Of a stretch of DNA of 64,000 nucleotides, positions 34,442 through 46,512 are shown piece after piece (within the stretch, counting starts at the first letter, position 1; every line of letters begins with the position of its first letter). Source of the stretch: Orientallactaga sibirica (Eukaryota > Chordata > Mammalia > Rodentia > Dipodidae). A model generated the notes under the pieces. The model was not told the origin of the DNA and ran no database searches. It saw nothing but the letters and a program-made list of their open reading frames with translations. The stretch is taken from assembly GCA_036365145.1 (NCBI GenBank), contig JAEOAD010000015.1, positions 37,649,501 to 37,713,500 on the forward strand, in the 5' to 3' direction. The translations under genes were made by a program, and so were the position numbers.

Positions 34442-34703
34442 TTTTTGGAGAGAGACACAATGAAAGACAGAGAGAGAGAGGGAGAGAGAAACAGATAAAG
34501 ATGGGTGCGCCAGCAGCCTCTCAGCTGCTGCTAATGAAATCCAGATGTGTGTGCCCCTTGTGGTCAAGTGCGGCATTGCGCCCTTGCATCACTTCACATC
34601 TGGCTAAATGTGGGACCTGGAGATTGGAACTGCTGGAGATTGGAACCAGCGTTCTTAGGCTTAGGAGGCAGGTGCCTTAACCATTAAGCCATCTCGCCAG
34701 CCC
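34442..34703 (-). mobile_element. Long-form DIP SINE with 13-bp TSD
   Basis: Antisense copy of the longer variant, with the extra 'gtggtcaagtgcggcattgc' and 'cttgcatcacttcacatctg' segment absent from ordinary copies. TGGAATTACTTTT at 34429-34441 and 34704-34716 is a perfect TSD. Confidence 0.92.
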
Positions 34704-34716
34704 TGGAATTACTTTT

Positions 34717-35819
34717 GACTCCATGCAGTAGTATGTTATACACCTGAAAGAATTTGATGATGCAACTTTCAATAGAATGGAGATTTTGCCCATAGCCACT
34801 GATACATTGGCAAATTTTGACATGTGCCTTGGCCATGTCATTGGATCAGGACTTTCACAGAGACTGAAACATGTACTTAGATTTCAAAGATGTTTCATGG
34901 AAGGAAATGTTTTAAAAATAACAATTAACTATTGTTTGTGTGCTTTGCCTTAAGATTTAGCCATTCCAGGATTATTATTGGAAGTCTTATTTATTGTAGC
35001 TCAAGAATGGTAAACATCCAATGTATATTCATTGACTAAATTGGAATACATAAGGGCTTTGGAATTTGGTCTTAGATGGTTTATTTTATCCACAGATTTC
35101 CAATGTCATCTTTTAGAGGATGCGTACCATGACAATAATAAAGCAGTATTTTTTTCTTTTCTAAAATCATGCATAGCTCTTTACAGTATCCATCTTGTAA
35201 TTAAATACACAGAAAAAAAGATAACCATGTTAAGTCCCCATATAAATATTTTGTGTGGCCCTAAATTAGTTCCCAATAGAATTTTCATCCCAAATAGGAT
35301 TTATTGTTAAATGCTAACAACGGAGGTGACATTCACTGTCAAGGAACTATGTTCTTGTTCTTTCAAATGTATTATCTTACTTAATGTTCAAAGAACTCTC
35401 TGTTTTTATACCTAAATCATACTCCAGAAAACAGTCCCTCAAATGTTAATCAATTTCCATTAAGTATTACTTTACAGGTAAAAGGCTAGTATTTCAAACG
35501 TGGTTTAATTGATCCAAATCCCAGGTCCTCTATATTATTATACCTTATGTCCTTAAAACATTGACTCAGCAGAATCTGGGAAGATCTAGGTGACTGTTAG
35601 GATTGTAAAACTGGCATGTTGTTTGAAATGTCAGAATCAAAGATTAGATCTCAATATAGATCAAAAAGTCTTCCATCAGAAACCTAATTTTTGTCTTTGC
35701 TAAATTCTAGAGAAATAAAGATAAATCAGAGTAGTCTCTCTTCTTAGGAAACTCACAGCTTAGTCAAGTATATTTCAAAATATAGTTTTGCAGACCCCAG
35801 AGTTCATCCATCATGGTTT
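34717..35819. other. Unique AT-rich sequence
   Basis: No repeat recognised. The 92-codon plus-strand frame at 35032-35310 has no recognisable domain; I do not call it a gene. Confidence 0.45.
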
Positions 35820-36720
35820 ACAGGTACTTATTGAGAGTTAACTATGTGCCAGGGGCTGAAATGTAGTGAAGTACTGTAGAAAAGTGGGGACAAATAAGAA
35901 GGCATTGAACTCATGAAATAACAATGGCTTGGATTAGCACAAGTTACAGTAGAAATAAAAGTGAGTTCAAGTGTTTGAGATATGTACTGGAAGTCAGATT
36001 TTTATAAGATTATTTGGATATGAGAAGGAAGAGAGTATCAGAGTTGAGTCTGGGTTCTGTCTTGGGCAACTGGTCAAATATTGTTGCCACTGTCTATACT
36101 GAAAAAAAAATTAAAGACAAGAAGTATAATTGAAGTAGAAGAAATAGCATTTGTATTTTAAAAATGCCAAGTCTTATATACTCATGAGATTTCTAAGGGC
36201 AAGTCTATTTTTAGATAGATAAGTCTAGAGTCCAGAGAAAAAGTTGGGGTTAGAGACATACATTGGCAACTATCAGCATATGCTATACTTAAATGCTTAT
36301 ATTTCAGTGAGAAAAACCTAAGAAGGAAAGTGAAGCAAAAAGAATAGATGCTATATAATCAAGCCCTAAGAAATTTCAATATAGTGGTTATACATAAAAT
36401 AAAGGGACCACATAGAAATGAGAAAATAAGTGGCCAGAATGCAAAAAGAAAATAAAGACAAAAATAACCAAATAATCATTGAATAAGAAGTGCAGCATTG
36501 ATACATGCAAGTTTGGCAAAAAAGATGGGCAGGGAAATGAACAGTAGCTGATACTAGATGGAGTGTTGAGGAGTCACAAGGTGCAGGTTATCTATTAATG
36601 AGAATGATTCAGGGAAATAGCAGAACTGAAGATGAAGGAGACACAACAGATGACCAAGTGTTGCTATCCTTGAGTGACAGGCAAAAAACCTCGAAGATGC
36701 TATGAGGTCCTTGGTTAGGA
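35820..36720 (-). mobile_element. LINE-2 relic, long
   Basis: Antisense L2, beginning 'tacttattgagagttaacta' then 'tgtgccaggggctgaaatgt', with later pieces such as 'ggatatgagaaggaagagag', 'ttggggttagagacatacat' and 'ggttatctattaatgagaat'. The far end is uncertain. Confidence 0.6.
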
Positions 36721-36746
36721 AGAAGAGAATCTTTATGCATGTTTTT

Positions 36747-36906
36747 TGTTTGTTTTTGTTTTTGTTTTTCAATATAGTGTCTCTCTCTAGCGTAGGTAGA
36801 CCTGGAATTCACTATGTAGTCTCAGGGTGGCCTTAAACTCATGGACATCCTCCTACCTCTGCTTCCCAAGTGCTGGGCTTAAAGGCATGCACCACCATGC
36901 CTGGCT
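36747..36906 (-). mobile_element. B1 SINE
   Basis: Antisense B1 with a (TTTTTG)n-like tail, 'gtagacctggaattcactat', 'cagggtggccttaaactcat' and 'ggcatgcaccaccatgcctg'. Confidence 0.92.
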
Positions 36907-37139
36907 ATTTTAGTTAGTTTGTTTATTTTTGTTTTCACTCAAATGTTGACAGGACTATATAAATGTAGACTTTTTTTTCTGGTTGTGGAAATATGAGAAT
37001 GCTTATGTCTAAAAATTTCTAAAATGTAAAGCATTAAGTGAGATTATCCTTTACAAATGGAAGTGAGGGAAAAACAAAGGATTTCAAGAGACAGAAGTCT
37101 GCACTAGTTTTCATGAAAAAAAAAGAGGAAGAAATTTAC

Positions 37140-37371
37140 TGTATGAGTTATTTTATTATTGCTGGTACAAAATACCCAACCAGTAGCAGGTCAGAGAAGG
37201 AAAAAGTTTATTTCAGATCCAGAGGGTAGAATCCATTATCACCTCCACAGGAAAGAAGTAGAAAGAAAAACTAGCAATCAGGGCCAGGTTGTAACTGCTC
37301 AAGATCCTCCCCCAGTGAAATGTTGTGACACTTGATGGAGGAATATTATTTTACCGGGGACAGATCTTTTT
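37140..37371 (-). mobile_element. LTR-like repeat, antisense
   Basis: Begins TGTATGAGTTATTTTATTAT, the reverse complement of the usual '...taactaataca' end of rodent MT/URR-like repeats, then 'gaaggaaaaagtttatttca'. It points away from the next entry. Confidence 0.65.
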
Positions 37372-37692
37372 TTTTTTTTTTTTCTCCTGATGAAAACTAC
37401 TAAAGGGGCACTGTTTGGGAAGTTTATACACTCTTTAGAAGGTGGAGCCTTGCTGGAGGAAGTGTGTTACTTGTGATGATCTGTGAGGTTATAGGAAGGC
37501 CCCATGTGCTATTTTCTTCCTCTCACTCTTTCTCTGCTGCTGTGAGGTATGACACTGGTTTCTTGCTTTTGCCATGCTTTCTCACCATGATGTACTCAAC
37601 CCTCTGCAACTGTACATGGAAATATACACTTTCCTTCCTAAGCCCTTTTTAGTTAGATATTTTGTCCTAGCAATGAGAAAGTAACTAATACA
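37372..37692 (+). mobile_element. MaLR-like LTR (MT/ORR1 type)
   Basis: 'ggcactgtttgggaagttta', 'ggtggagccttgctggagga', 'agtgtgttacttgtgatgat' and the end 'gagaaagtaactaataca' are MT/ORR1-like. The 5' limit is blurred by a T17 run at about 37368-37383. Confidence 0.75.
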
Positions 37693-38087
37693 CTTACCAG
37701 ACTAAACTTGTGTAATTGTTAAGCTGCTTGAGGACTGAGTCCATGAATTTACAGTAAAGTCATTATACCAAATAGGTGATGTTTTACCCAGTTATTCAGA
37801 GCCTAGGTAAATTGGGTAGAAGAATTAATTCTAGGCTTGAGTTGTGCCACCTGCAAGGAAAAGGATGATGTCAAAAAAGTTAATGATGTTTGTAAGGAAG
37901 TAACTATAATGTTGGATGTAGAAGGAAGGAAGAAGCATGAAGAGGGCTTCTGAATCTCAAATAGTAGAATCAATAGATTGTAGTTAAAAATATTATCATA
38001 GTGTAAGAACTTCTGAAAATTAGTTATTGTTTGAGACCACACTGTGAATATGAGATTATAGATATATAATGTGTGAGAGGGGGAAGT
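37693..38087. other. Unique sequence
   Basis: No gene or clear repeat; faint L2-like text near 37840-38040. Confidence 0.35.
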
Positions 38088-38229
38088 AGGAGGAGAAGGA
38101 AGAGGAAAAGAAAGAAGAGGAGAAAGAAGATAAGGAGGAGGAGAGAAAGAAGGAAGAGGAGGAGGAAGAAGAAGAAGGAGAGGAGATAGAGGACGAAGAA
38201 GACAAGGAAGAAGGGAAGGAGAAGGAGAA
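38088..38229. repeat. Polypurine tract (GGA/GAA)n
   Basis: 142 bases with only four pyrimidines (T at 38131 and 38187, C at 38194 and 38203) on the plus strand; a mirror-like low-complexity repeat of GGA, GAA and AGG units. Confidence 0.95.
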
Positions 38230-40509
38230 CTGAAATTTAGTGCAAAAACTGATTATGGCAGATGCTTTTATTAATATGAAAGTGTATGTTGATAAGTTAT
38301 CATGACCCAGGCATTAAGACAACACTGAGGTAAAATCCATGATCATAATACTACTCTTGAAGAAGGCTACTATATAGCATTGTTCAGAGTGAACTGTGTT
38401 TGTGAGGAGAAGAGGGAGAAGTTAAAAGCTTGTATTGGGTTAGGGTATGGGTCCAAGCAGATGGGGAGGAGTAAGTGAATGAGGACTGATACCACAGGAA
38501 GATTGAACTTCTGGCAGAAATTAAGGGAAATAAGCTAGATTAAAGCAAGCCCAAATAACCTTCCAGTGAGGTGGAAAGTTGAATGTAATGCTGAATTCAC
38601 CAGATGAGTGGTTTTCAGGGGCAGCTGTTCCTTCAGAGAGTAAGTAGATAATAGCAATGACGACTGATGACTGGGGGCTCCCCTCTCCATCCAGGGAAGC
38701 AAAAGGTAATGCTCCTAATAAGAAAATAGAAGGAAAATTCTTATTTGCTCCCGACCCCTTTGGGTACTTAGAATAGTTCTACTTTTAATTGCTTAAGACT
38801 GTAAACCTTTATGCCATTTTTTAAAAAAAAATATGGCTTTGTTTAAAAGCTATAATAAAATGTCTGAAGACCCCCTGGCCTATAAGACCACTTAATCTTA
38901 AGAATATTCAGTGTAACTCTTTCATTTTTCAGAGAGGGGATAGAACTTGATGGAAGTTAAATAGTGAGCCCATGCTAGAAACTGATGAGTTCTCTTGACT
39001 CCCAGCCTAGTGCTCTACATTCTAAATGCTGGACCCATGAGTGGTGCCTTCATAGGTGCTTTAGGGTAAAGAGTATAAGAACATTCTGCTGGGTGCTCAC
39101 TCCTTCTCTGTGTTTGCCTATCTCTGGCCAGAAATCCACACATGAGGCTTTTAAAAATTCATGTTATGTTAAACAATGCCACAACATCTGTTTCTGCTAG
39201 CTGTATTATAGTAAAAAAAAAAAAAAAAAAAAAAACTGTTGTTTTATCAATAACTCTGGGTGTCCACTCCTGACAGTGCAGAAGATGAGTGTTTCCAGCA
39301 TATTTTGCTCACTGGCAATAGTACTGGCCCCTATATTTTCAGAACTACTTGCATTAAGTAGCTCTCTAGGCTAAGTGGATCTATTCATCTTTTTTTTTTT
39401 TTCAATCAGCAGAATAACTATTGTGCTATATTCAAACAAAATTTTCCTAACCTCCCTTCACCTTATCGGCTTTATGTTTTTCATTTTCATTCTTGTTTAA
39501 ACTATTTTAAATCTTCCCATTAATAAAGATCCTGTGTTCCAGAATGGCAGGGCATAGATTCTCTGGTTTTGCTCACTGGTATGTTGCAAGCATCCAGAGT
39601 AGTAAATAACACATTAAAAAGATTAGTAATAAATTTATATTTGTTCAACAAGCAGATACATGATCAAAGGAATGAATGGATAATAACTGGATAAATGTGT
39701 ATGAAAATTCTGATATCAGGGCTGTGTAATTGACCCTCTGTTCCAACGTTCTCATAATGCAGGGGGGCTTGTGAAACACCCTAGGTACTATTCCTATCTC
39801 AACTCAGGATCTGAACAAAAAGAGAAGGAACTTATCAATGTCACTTGTCCAAGCAATTTGTGTAAGCTAGGATGTCAGTATAGATATCTTTTTTGTTTGA
39901 GATGTAAATAAAATTCGCCCGAAGAAGCTCCTACATTCTGTGCAGTGGGGGTGCTACATCCTTCCGAGTATCTCTCAGAACGTTCTATGGGTTAGGGTAA
40001 ATATTCTGATTTATTACTAACCAAATGTTCTCTATATTAGTTCAGGTTATGAACTACCTTGATGTTCTGAATATGATGTCCTTATGAACCCAGACAAGAA
40101 ATTCAGTTTCTCTCCTTTATATATAGCTAAATCATATACCCCACACGTCCATTAATACGTGCCCATAGACACACATACATGTACCCAAAACATTCACACC
40201 TACAACATAAAGCCTTTGTATGTATACTAGACATTCCCAAAAATTTAAGCAGAATTATAGCAATTCAGAAAACTCAAACTTTAATAATAGTTTTATCTGT
40301 TCCTAAAACACCATTAGTAATTTTTGTTGATATAGGTCTTCATCCTCCCCGAATCATAATTCTTCTATATATTTTTAGTCCATTCAACTAATTTCATTTT
40401 CACCTTTTATTTATTTTTTGATCTCTAAATTCATTCTAATTTCATGAATTCCAAATATTTCATCTTTTTTTTTTTTTGTCATCAATTGAAGCTCATGGTC
40501 TTGGATTTT
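38230..40509. other. Unique sequence with an antisense MIR at 38920-39045
   Basis: The MIR-like part reads 'tcatttttcagagaggggat', 'gatggaagttaaatagtgag' and 'actcccagcctagtgctcta'. A homopolymer A run lies at about 39212-39235. The remainder holds nothing recognised. The small frames at 38985-39200 and 40179-40391 look incidental. Confidence 0.45.
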
Positions 40510-40711
40510 TTTGTTGTTTTTTTGTTTGTTTGTTTGTTTGTTTGTTTGTTTGTTTGTTTGGTTTGGTTTCTTGAGGTAGGGTCCCACTCTAGTCCAGGCT
40601 GACCTGGAATTCACTATGTAGTCTCAGGGTGGCCTCGAACTCATGGCGATCCTCCTGCCTTTGCCTCCCAAGTGCTGGGATTAAAAGCGTGTGCCACCAC
40701 GCTGGCTTTCA
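40510..40711 (-). mobile_element. B1 SINE with (TTTG)n tail
   Basis: Antisense B1 from about 40560 ('cttgaggtagggtcccactc', 'gctgacctggaattcactat', 'gtgctgggattaaaagcgtg'), with a (TTTG) tetranucleotide expansion of about 10 units at 40520-40560 grown from its A-rich tail. Confidence 0.93.
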
Positions 40712-41335
40712 TGGTCTTTGATTTTTACCATCTATTCCCAAGTAGCTAAACACAACATTTTCCCAAAATAAGTCAGCTCCCTTCTCAAGAATTGGTGTTA
40801 ATAATAAAAGATAATTTTTCTCTGCACAATTGTTAGTAAAGTTGTTTTGGGTTATACCTGAAACAGGACAACACAACAAAATTTTTTTAAAAAGTGATCA
40901 TCCTGGAAGCATCTTGAAGTCTTTCATGGCATGGCAACGCCTTGGGGGACTCCCACAAGCATGCCCAGTAGCTTTGGTCCACAGTCTCAGTATTATGAAT
41001 TCATGATTACCTACTCAGGTTTTAACATGAATATGACTGTTAACAAACCTAGTCTAGTCTTGTTTCTCAATTTGCTGTTTCATATTACTCAGGGAGCTGA
41101 TTGATTGTCCTGACTTCAAAAAAGCATTGGCCTCTGGCTCAAGAAACTCTGCCTATAGACAGGACCATATTGACTAGTAAAGCCTGTCTACCTACTCCTG
41201 AGTACTAGAGCCATTTCCAGAGATTACAAAAGTCACTGGAGATTCAGTAACCACACTAAGCAGTATTTCACATACTATTTCTCTTAGGACTAAAATTTTT
41301 TGGCAGTGTTCTGTAGTCATTCAAAAGATTCTTGT
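40712..41335. other. Unique sequence
   Basis: Nothing recognised. Confidence 0.4.
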
Positions 41336-41592
41336 GGGACTGAAGAGATGGCTCAGAGTTAAGTCACTTACCTGCAAAGTCTAATGATCAGAGTTCAATT
41401 CCCAAGTACCCACATAAAGCCAGATGCACAGAGTGGTACATGCATCTGGAGTTTGTTTTCAGTGGCTAGAGTCCCTGGTGCATCCATTCTGTCTGTCTTT
41501 CTTCTCTCTATCTCTCTCTCACTCTGTTCATTAGGATGATAGTCTCAAATGAACCCTATGTACTGGCATACAGAAATAAATAAAAATGTTTA
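41336..41592 (+). mobile_element. DIP-like SINE with a 3' interruption
   Basis: Head 'gggactgaagagatggctca' and body are normal, but about 55 nt ('cattaggatgatagtctcaa' onward) lie between the CT-rich stretch and the AAATAAATAAAAATG tail. Confidence 0.82.
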
Positions 41593-43144
41593 TTCACACT
41601 AACTGGTATGACTACTGTTGACTGAAGTATGAGCACATGTGAGGCATGTGTGTGATTTAAGAAAAAAGATAAAACCTCTTTGGTAAAGACAGTATTCCAG
41701 AGACAGTTAAATGGGAACATGCATTAATGGTATGGATACCTTTAAAATGTTGTACGGCTACTCAGTCTTTCAGAATTGCTTTGAGGATAGTCAGACAAAA
41801 TGGGGCTGTCATTAAAGAAAGTTATTTTAAATCTATTGTGGCTAGATAAACTTAAGACCTAAATCAAGTGGTGACACATACATTTTTTAAGTTATATTAA
41901 CCTCTCTCACTTGAGATGTGATACTATTTCCCCCTTCTATTTTAAAGTGGTTTTGTGTCCACTTGCCCAGTACAGAGTGATTTTAAGAGATAAAAGGATA
42001 ATGAATGGAGAAACATTGGATTATCATTATAGTATTGCATATATGTCAATAATTTATTGTATTAATATGCTAAAAGTTTTCTTTACATTTATCATTCTAT
42101 CTTCATAGTCATTTTATGCATTAGGTACTCTTACAGAGTAGATACTCTTTTTACTACACTTTACAGATCTGGAAATGGAAGATCCAAATGGTTAAGGAAC
42201 AGTTCATGTACAGAGCTACTGAATGGTAGAGATAGATGTGGACAGAGGTCCCACTTGTGCCAAAGTCTGTACGCATCCTAGTTGTGTTACTATGCTTCTA
42301 TCTTTTTCCCTAAAATGGATAATACCAGGGTCAGAGTATCAGGATTTCTTGGATTCATTCCTAACTCTCCACCAGCTTTTATTTGATGTTACATATATGC
42401 TGTTTCTTCTCTCCTCCCCTCACTTTCTCCACATATAAGTGGAACATATAGTCTCTAAGAAGCCATCCAATGACAAGGTTCTATGATCATACATGCTCCC
42501 AGTGGCCTTGTAAATAAGCCTTCACTAGAATCTTGTGATTCACAAACAGAAACTTTATGAAAGGTTCTTGACATTATTGCTTCAAAATATTCTTTGGTTC
42601 TATTTCATTGCATTTTCTCAATGTAGAGAATATTTTCAAAGGCTTCTCCTTTGTCCAACTGGCAGCACTTGCTCATATCAAGCCATTCAGTGCCTGGTAG
42701 GTAGTGATTCTCCTAGTGTTGATGCCTGAAATAAATATGTAAATAAAGAAATAATATCCATTCTGTGTCTGATAAAAATGCATTCCACTTACAATAATAA
42801 ATCCACATCAGTAAAATATTTATTGCTTCTTTGAGGAAAAAGGTCTGGGCTGGAGATTGAAATTCAGATCACTAGCATACAGCCCATTTTTCATATAAGG
42901 AATGTGATATGATCCTACAGTGCCAGGAGGATTTTAGTATAGGATGAAAGAAGATATAGTAAATAAGGACATCTGTACAGATGATAGGAGAAACAATCTC
43001 AGCTGAAGGTGCCTGTGTGGTCATTCCAACACTATCTAACCAGAATGTTCCAATACCTACATGGCCTTCTAGAGCCCACTTAAACCCAGAGTGGCTTATG
43101 GGGGATAACACTTAGTTTCCTATTGTTGCTTGAAGACTGGGTCT
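41593..43144. other. Unique sequence with an antisense MIR at 42100-42300
   Basis: The MIR reads 'gcattaggtactcttacaga', 'actttacagatctggaaatg' and 'cagagctactgaatggtaga'. No other assignment. Confidence 0.5.
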
Positions 43145-43335
43145 ATAATAGGAGAAAGCAGAAGAACAACAGAACCCTTGAATTTAGATTAAGAGGCTTT
43201 AATGGAACCTCAGGTCTGTCACAGTTAAGCTGGGAATTTGGACAAGTCACTTAAGTTTTCTCTTTTCCACTCTACTTCTATTATAAAGACAAAGATCTGA
43301 GGGGTGCCTGCCAATAGTAAGTGGAAATAAAGAAC
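43145..43335 (+). mobile_element. MIR SINE relic
   Basis: 'ggctttaatggaacctcagg', 'ggacaagtcacttaagtttt' and 'ctattataaagacaaagatc' follow the MIR core order. Confidence 0.7.
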
Positions 43336-43602
43336 AATAAACAAGAGCATCTTCCATGTCTTAATGCTTTTTACAATCTTCTTGATTCATGAAGTTCATT
43401 TATTATACCTATTTCTCCATTGAATGTATGATGATGTTTATTCCTCTTATAAACATGAGTCTTCTGCTTCCCTCAGGGAGGCCCAGTCAAGTATGAGATT
43501 CACTACATTATGAAAGAATTGAGATATGACCTAAAATCCAGGTTCAGACTGATATAGAGATACAAGAGAATGAATAATGGATTTTATTATGAGGTTTCAG
43601 AA
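43336..43602. other. Unique sequence, L2-like near its end
   Basis: No strong match until about 43540, where antisense L2 text begins and is interrupted by the SINE that follows. Confidence 0.35.
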
Positions 43603-43803
43603 AGGCCTGGGGTGATGGCTTAGCCGTTATAGTTGCTCACCTGCAAAGCTTGCTGATCCAGGTTCGATTCCCCAGCACCTATATAAAGCTGGATGGGCAC
43701 TTGTTTGTACCAACAAGAGGTCTGGCATGAGCATGTGCACACATATCTGTTTTACACAACACACACATAAGAGAGAGATATACAAATAAATAAATAAAAA
43801 TTG
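43603..43803 (+). mobile_element. B2-superfamily SINE, divergent
   Basis: The head ('ggcctggggtgatggcttag', 'ggttcgattccccagcacct') is like DIP, but the 3' half ('tctggcatgagcatgtgcac', an AC-rich part, 'aaataaataaataaaaattg') differs from the main family. Confidence 0.75.
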
Positions 43804-44100
43804 AAACAAAAAGAAAGTGTTTCCCAGAGCAAGAATCATTTGACCTTGGAGTTGAAGGATGAAGGTGAAGAAAGATGGACACAATGTTTAAAGCCAAGGT
43901 ATTGTAGGGATTAAGGTGAGTACTGAGCAGGAAATGTGCTGGTGTGTGATGTGCTCATGGCATGGTGGAGAATTCCTAGAAGGTTGAACATGGGTCAGTG
44001 GAATGAGGGCCCTGTTTGTTCAGGGCCAGGTTATTAAGACATTCAAATATCAAGTTCAAGCTTTATCTTCTTAACAGCATAAATGTGTTTTTTTTTTTTC
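43804..44100 (-). mobile_element. LINE-2 relic
   Basis: Antisense: 'catttgaccttggagttgaa', 'ggatgaaggtgaagaaagat', 'tggaatgagggccctgtttg' and 'ttcagggccaggttattaag' fit the L2 3' series. Confidence 0.6.
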
Positions 44101-44782
44101 AATGAGAAGGAAATTACTGTAAATGTGTGTATGTAAATGCATGTATGGCATAGATTAGGTCTGGAGATGAGAAGTCAGAAGTAGATCAGTCAAATGCAGC
44201 ATTTTCTCTGCATGCCCAAGTGGCTTAAACTATCTGACCCAAATTTCCCTAGGCTTTGAAGTATAGGATGTAGAAGCTTATTATTAAAACAAATACCCTT
44301 ATTCATTCCACAAAGATTTGGAACATGGGGTCTTAGTGGAAGGAACATCTGCTAAGAAATAAATATTTAGCTGAGGGCCTGGAATGAGAATGGAAGAGTC
44401 AGAGTCTTGTTAGCTCTTTAAAGGCAAAGCTAGCACATCTTAGAAGGTTAGCTTTGGTGACCCTGAGCAAGTCTCATCTACATGTTCATTCTTCCCTCTT
44501 CCATACACATAGTAATTTTTCTTATATTTACCATCTTTAACAGTCTAGATTTTCATCCTTCCCAAATATCTTGCACATTTATTCAAAAGCACTCTATTCA
44601 AAATATCTTTCAACCTAGACTTCAGTTTTACCTCTTACCTATCCAGAAGTATTTTCAAACTGTGCATTCTTCCAGGGTCAGAGGACTCCCTTTCTCTGAA
44701 AAGAATGTTGCTTATAAGCAGAATGACACAAGCCATGAGCCTCCAGCAGTGGACTGGATTCTTGTGTTCTCAGTATGGAACC
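44101..44782. other. Unique sequence
   Basis: No gene. Weak L2-like text at 44340-44680. The 130-codon plus frame starting 44482 runs into the LTR and is not a real gene. Confidence 0.4.
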
Positions 44783-45140
44783 TGTGGTGGTTTGATTCAG
44801 GTGTCCCCCATAAAATTAGGTGCTCTGAATGTAAGTTCCTAGCTGATGGAGACTTGGGGATTAATGCCACATGAAGGTAGTGTATTGTTGGGGGCTGGCT
44901 TATGGGTATTATAATCATATTCCTCTTGCCAGTATTTGGCACACTCTCCTGTTGCTATTATCCACCTGATGTTGACAAGGAAGTAATGTCCATGCTCAGC
45001 TCATGCTATCATTTTCCCCTGCCATTATGGAGCTTCTCCCCAAGTCTGTAAGCCCAAATACCACCCCCCCACCACCACAACAACAACAAACTACTTTTGG
45101 TTGGGTGATTTCTACCACCAGTGTGAACCTGACTGCAACA
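44783..45140 (+). repeat. MaLR 5' LTR
   Basis: Starts TG and ends CA ('gactgcaaca'). Contains an expanded C8 and ACC/CAA stretch at 45061-45090 not present in the partner LTR. Confidence 0.9.
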
Positions 45141-45147
45141 GTAAAGT

Positions 45148-45165
45148 TGGTACCAGAGAAGTGGT
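45148..45165 (+). other. Primer binding site, tRNA-Leu-like
   Basis: TGGTACCAGAGAAGTGG matches the complement of the tRNA-Leu(UAA) 3' end (TGGTACCAGGAGTGG) apart from a short insertion; closer than the site at 14156. Confidence 0.7.
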
Positions 45166-46210
45166 ATTGTTGCTGCTCAAAACCTGACTTAGTGGTGTTG
45201 GTCTTTTGGAACTGCTTTGTAGGAGGAATGTGGATGAACTTGAAATCTTGGTCTAAGAGATGCCTTGCAGTGCTAAGTGCAGCTTCATGGACTCTTCTGG
45301 CCAGAATTGAAAGGCCTGAATGTAGTAAGAACTACGGACTGTGAGGTTTGTTTTGTGAGGGTGAGAAACACATTGCCTAGACTAGGCTAGAAGCAGTATG
45401 TGTGAAAGGCTTGCAGTTATGCCCATGTCCTGAGAATTTGTGCAGGGTTGCATTGTGTAGAAATGGACTGGTGTGAGCAGAAGGATGTGGCACAGAAAAA
45501 AAATGATATATTTGGGCCAAAACTGCCGCCCATCCAGCTGCAATTGTTTGAAAGATTACAAACATTGAGATTTGGCCACCTGACCTGCAATGGGACAACA
45601 GGAAGAATGTAGATTCTTTGGAAGGGACCCGAATGCTGAAGGAATTCCCTGTTCTTCAAAGTTAGCTTTATTACCCCCTGGATTAACAAGTTGGTAGCCA
45701 ACCTGGTGTTATGGAGTATAACAAATGCAGGAAAGAGAGGGTCATTGAATTTGCAACACAGTCTTGTGTTTTGGAAACAGCCATGGACAGTGTGAAGCAG
45801 GTTTGCTGGATTGTCTGCATGGAGAGCTAATGGAGCCATGAGGATAGACCGTGGGTTGCAGTGGAGACTCAGTGGAGATGCCAGAACCATGAAATAGCTG
45901 CTAAGAAGAGCTGCTGGCCACAGATGAAGTTTTCGAGGACTGAGAGTAACCTATACAGAGGGGTGGAATTGGAACTCCAGAGACTTGTTGCTGGTTAGAA
46001 TAATCAGACTTGGAGATTTGTCACTGACTAGACTTGTTGGATTTGGAGCTATAGAATTTGATGTTTTCCCTGTTTAAATCTTGTATTGGTTGAATATGTC
46101 TTTACTATGCCCAGTGACATCTTTTGTAGTGTGAATGTTTATTCTGTGCCATTATGGGGTTTTTGTTTTTGTTTTTTGGTATTATGGCTCAGTTAAATGA
46201 CCTTGGACTA

Positions 46211-46345
46211 GCCGGGCGTGGTGGTGCACGCCTTTAATCCCAGCACTTGGGAGGCAGAGGTAGGAGGATCACCGAGAGTTCGAGGCCACCCTGAGACTAC
46301 ATAGTTAATTCCAGGTCAGCCTGGACTAGAGTGAGACCCTACCTC

Positions 46346-46380
<35 letters not shown>
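46211..46380 (+). mobile_element. B1 SINE with 16-bp TSD
   Basis: Near-consensus B1 ('gccgggcgtggtggtgcacg') with a tail of more than 30 A. AAATGACCTTGGACTA at 46195-46210 is repeated right after the tail (about 46379-46394). It lies inside the MaLR interior, so it is younger. Confidence 0.95.
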
Positions 46381-46383
<3 letters not shown>

Positions 46384-46512
46384 ACCTTGGACTATTAAGA
46401 TATTTGAACATCATTGGAATTGATTAAAAACTATGGAGAATTTTAAAGTTGGATGAATGCATTGCACTTTACATCATGTATGGTTATTAGTTTATGGGGA
46501 CCAGAGTTGGAA

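Noticed and set aside
34261..34680. 139-codon plus-strand frame
   Set aside because: Half of it is antisense SINE sequence (34442 onward).
45417..45890. 157-codon minus-strand frame
   Set aside because: Antisense within the MaLR interior; MaLRs carry no genes and the product has no domain.
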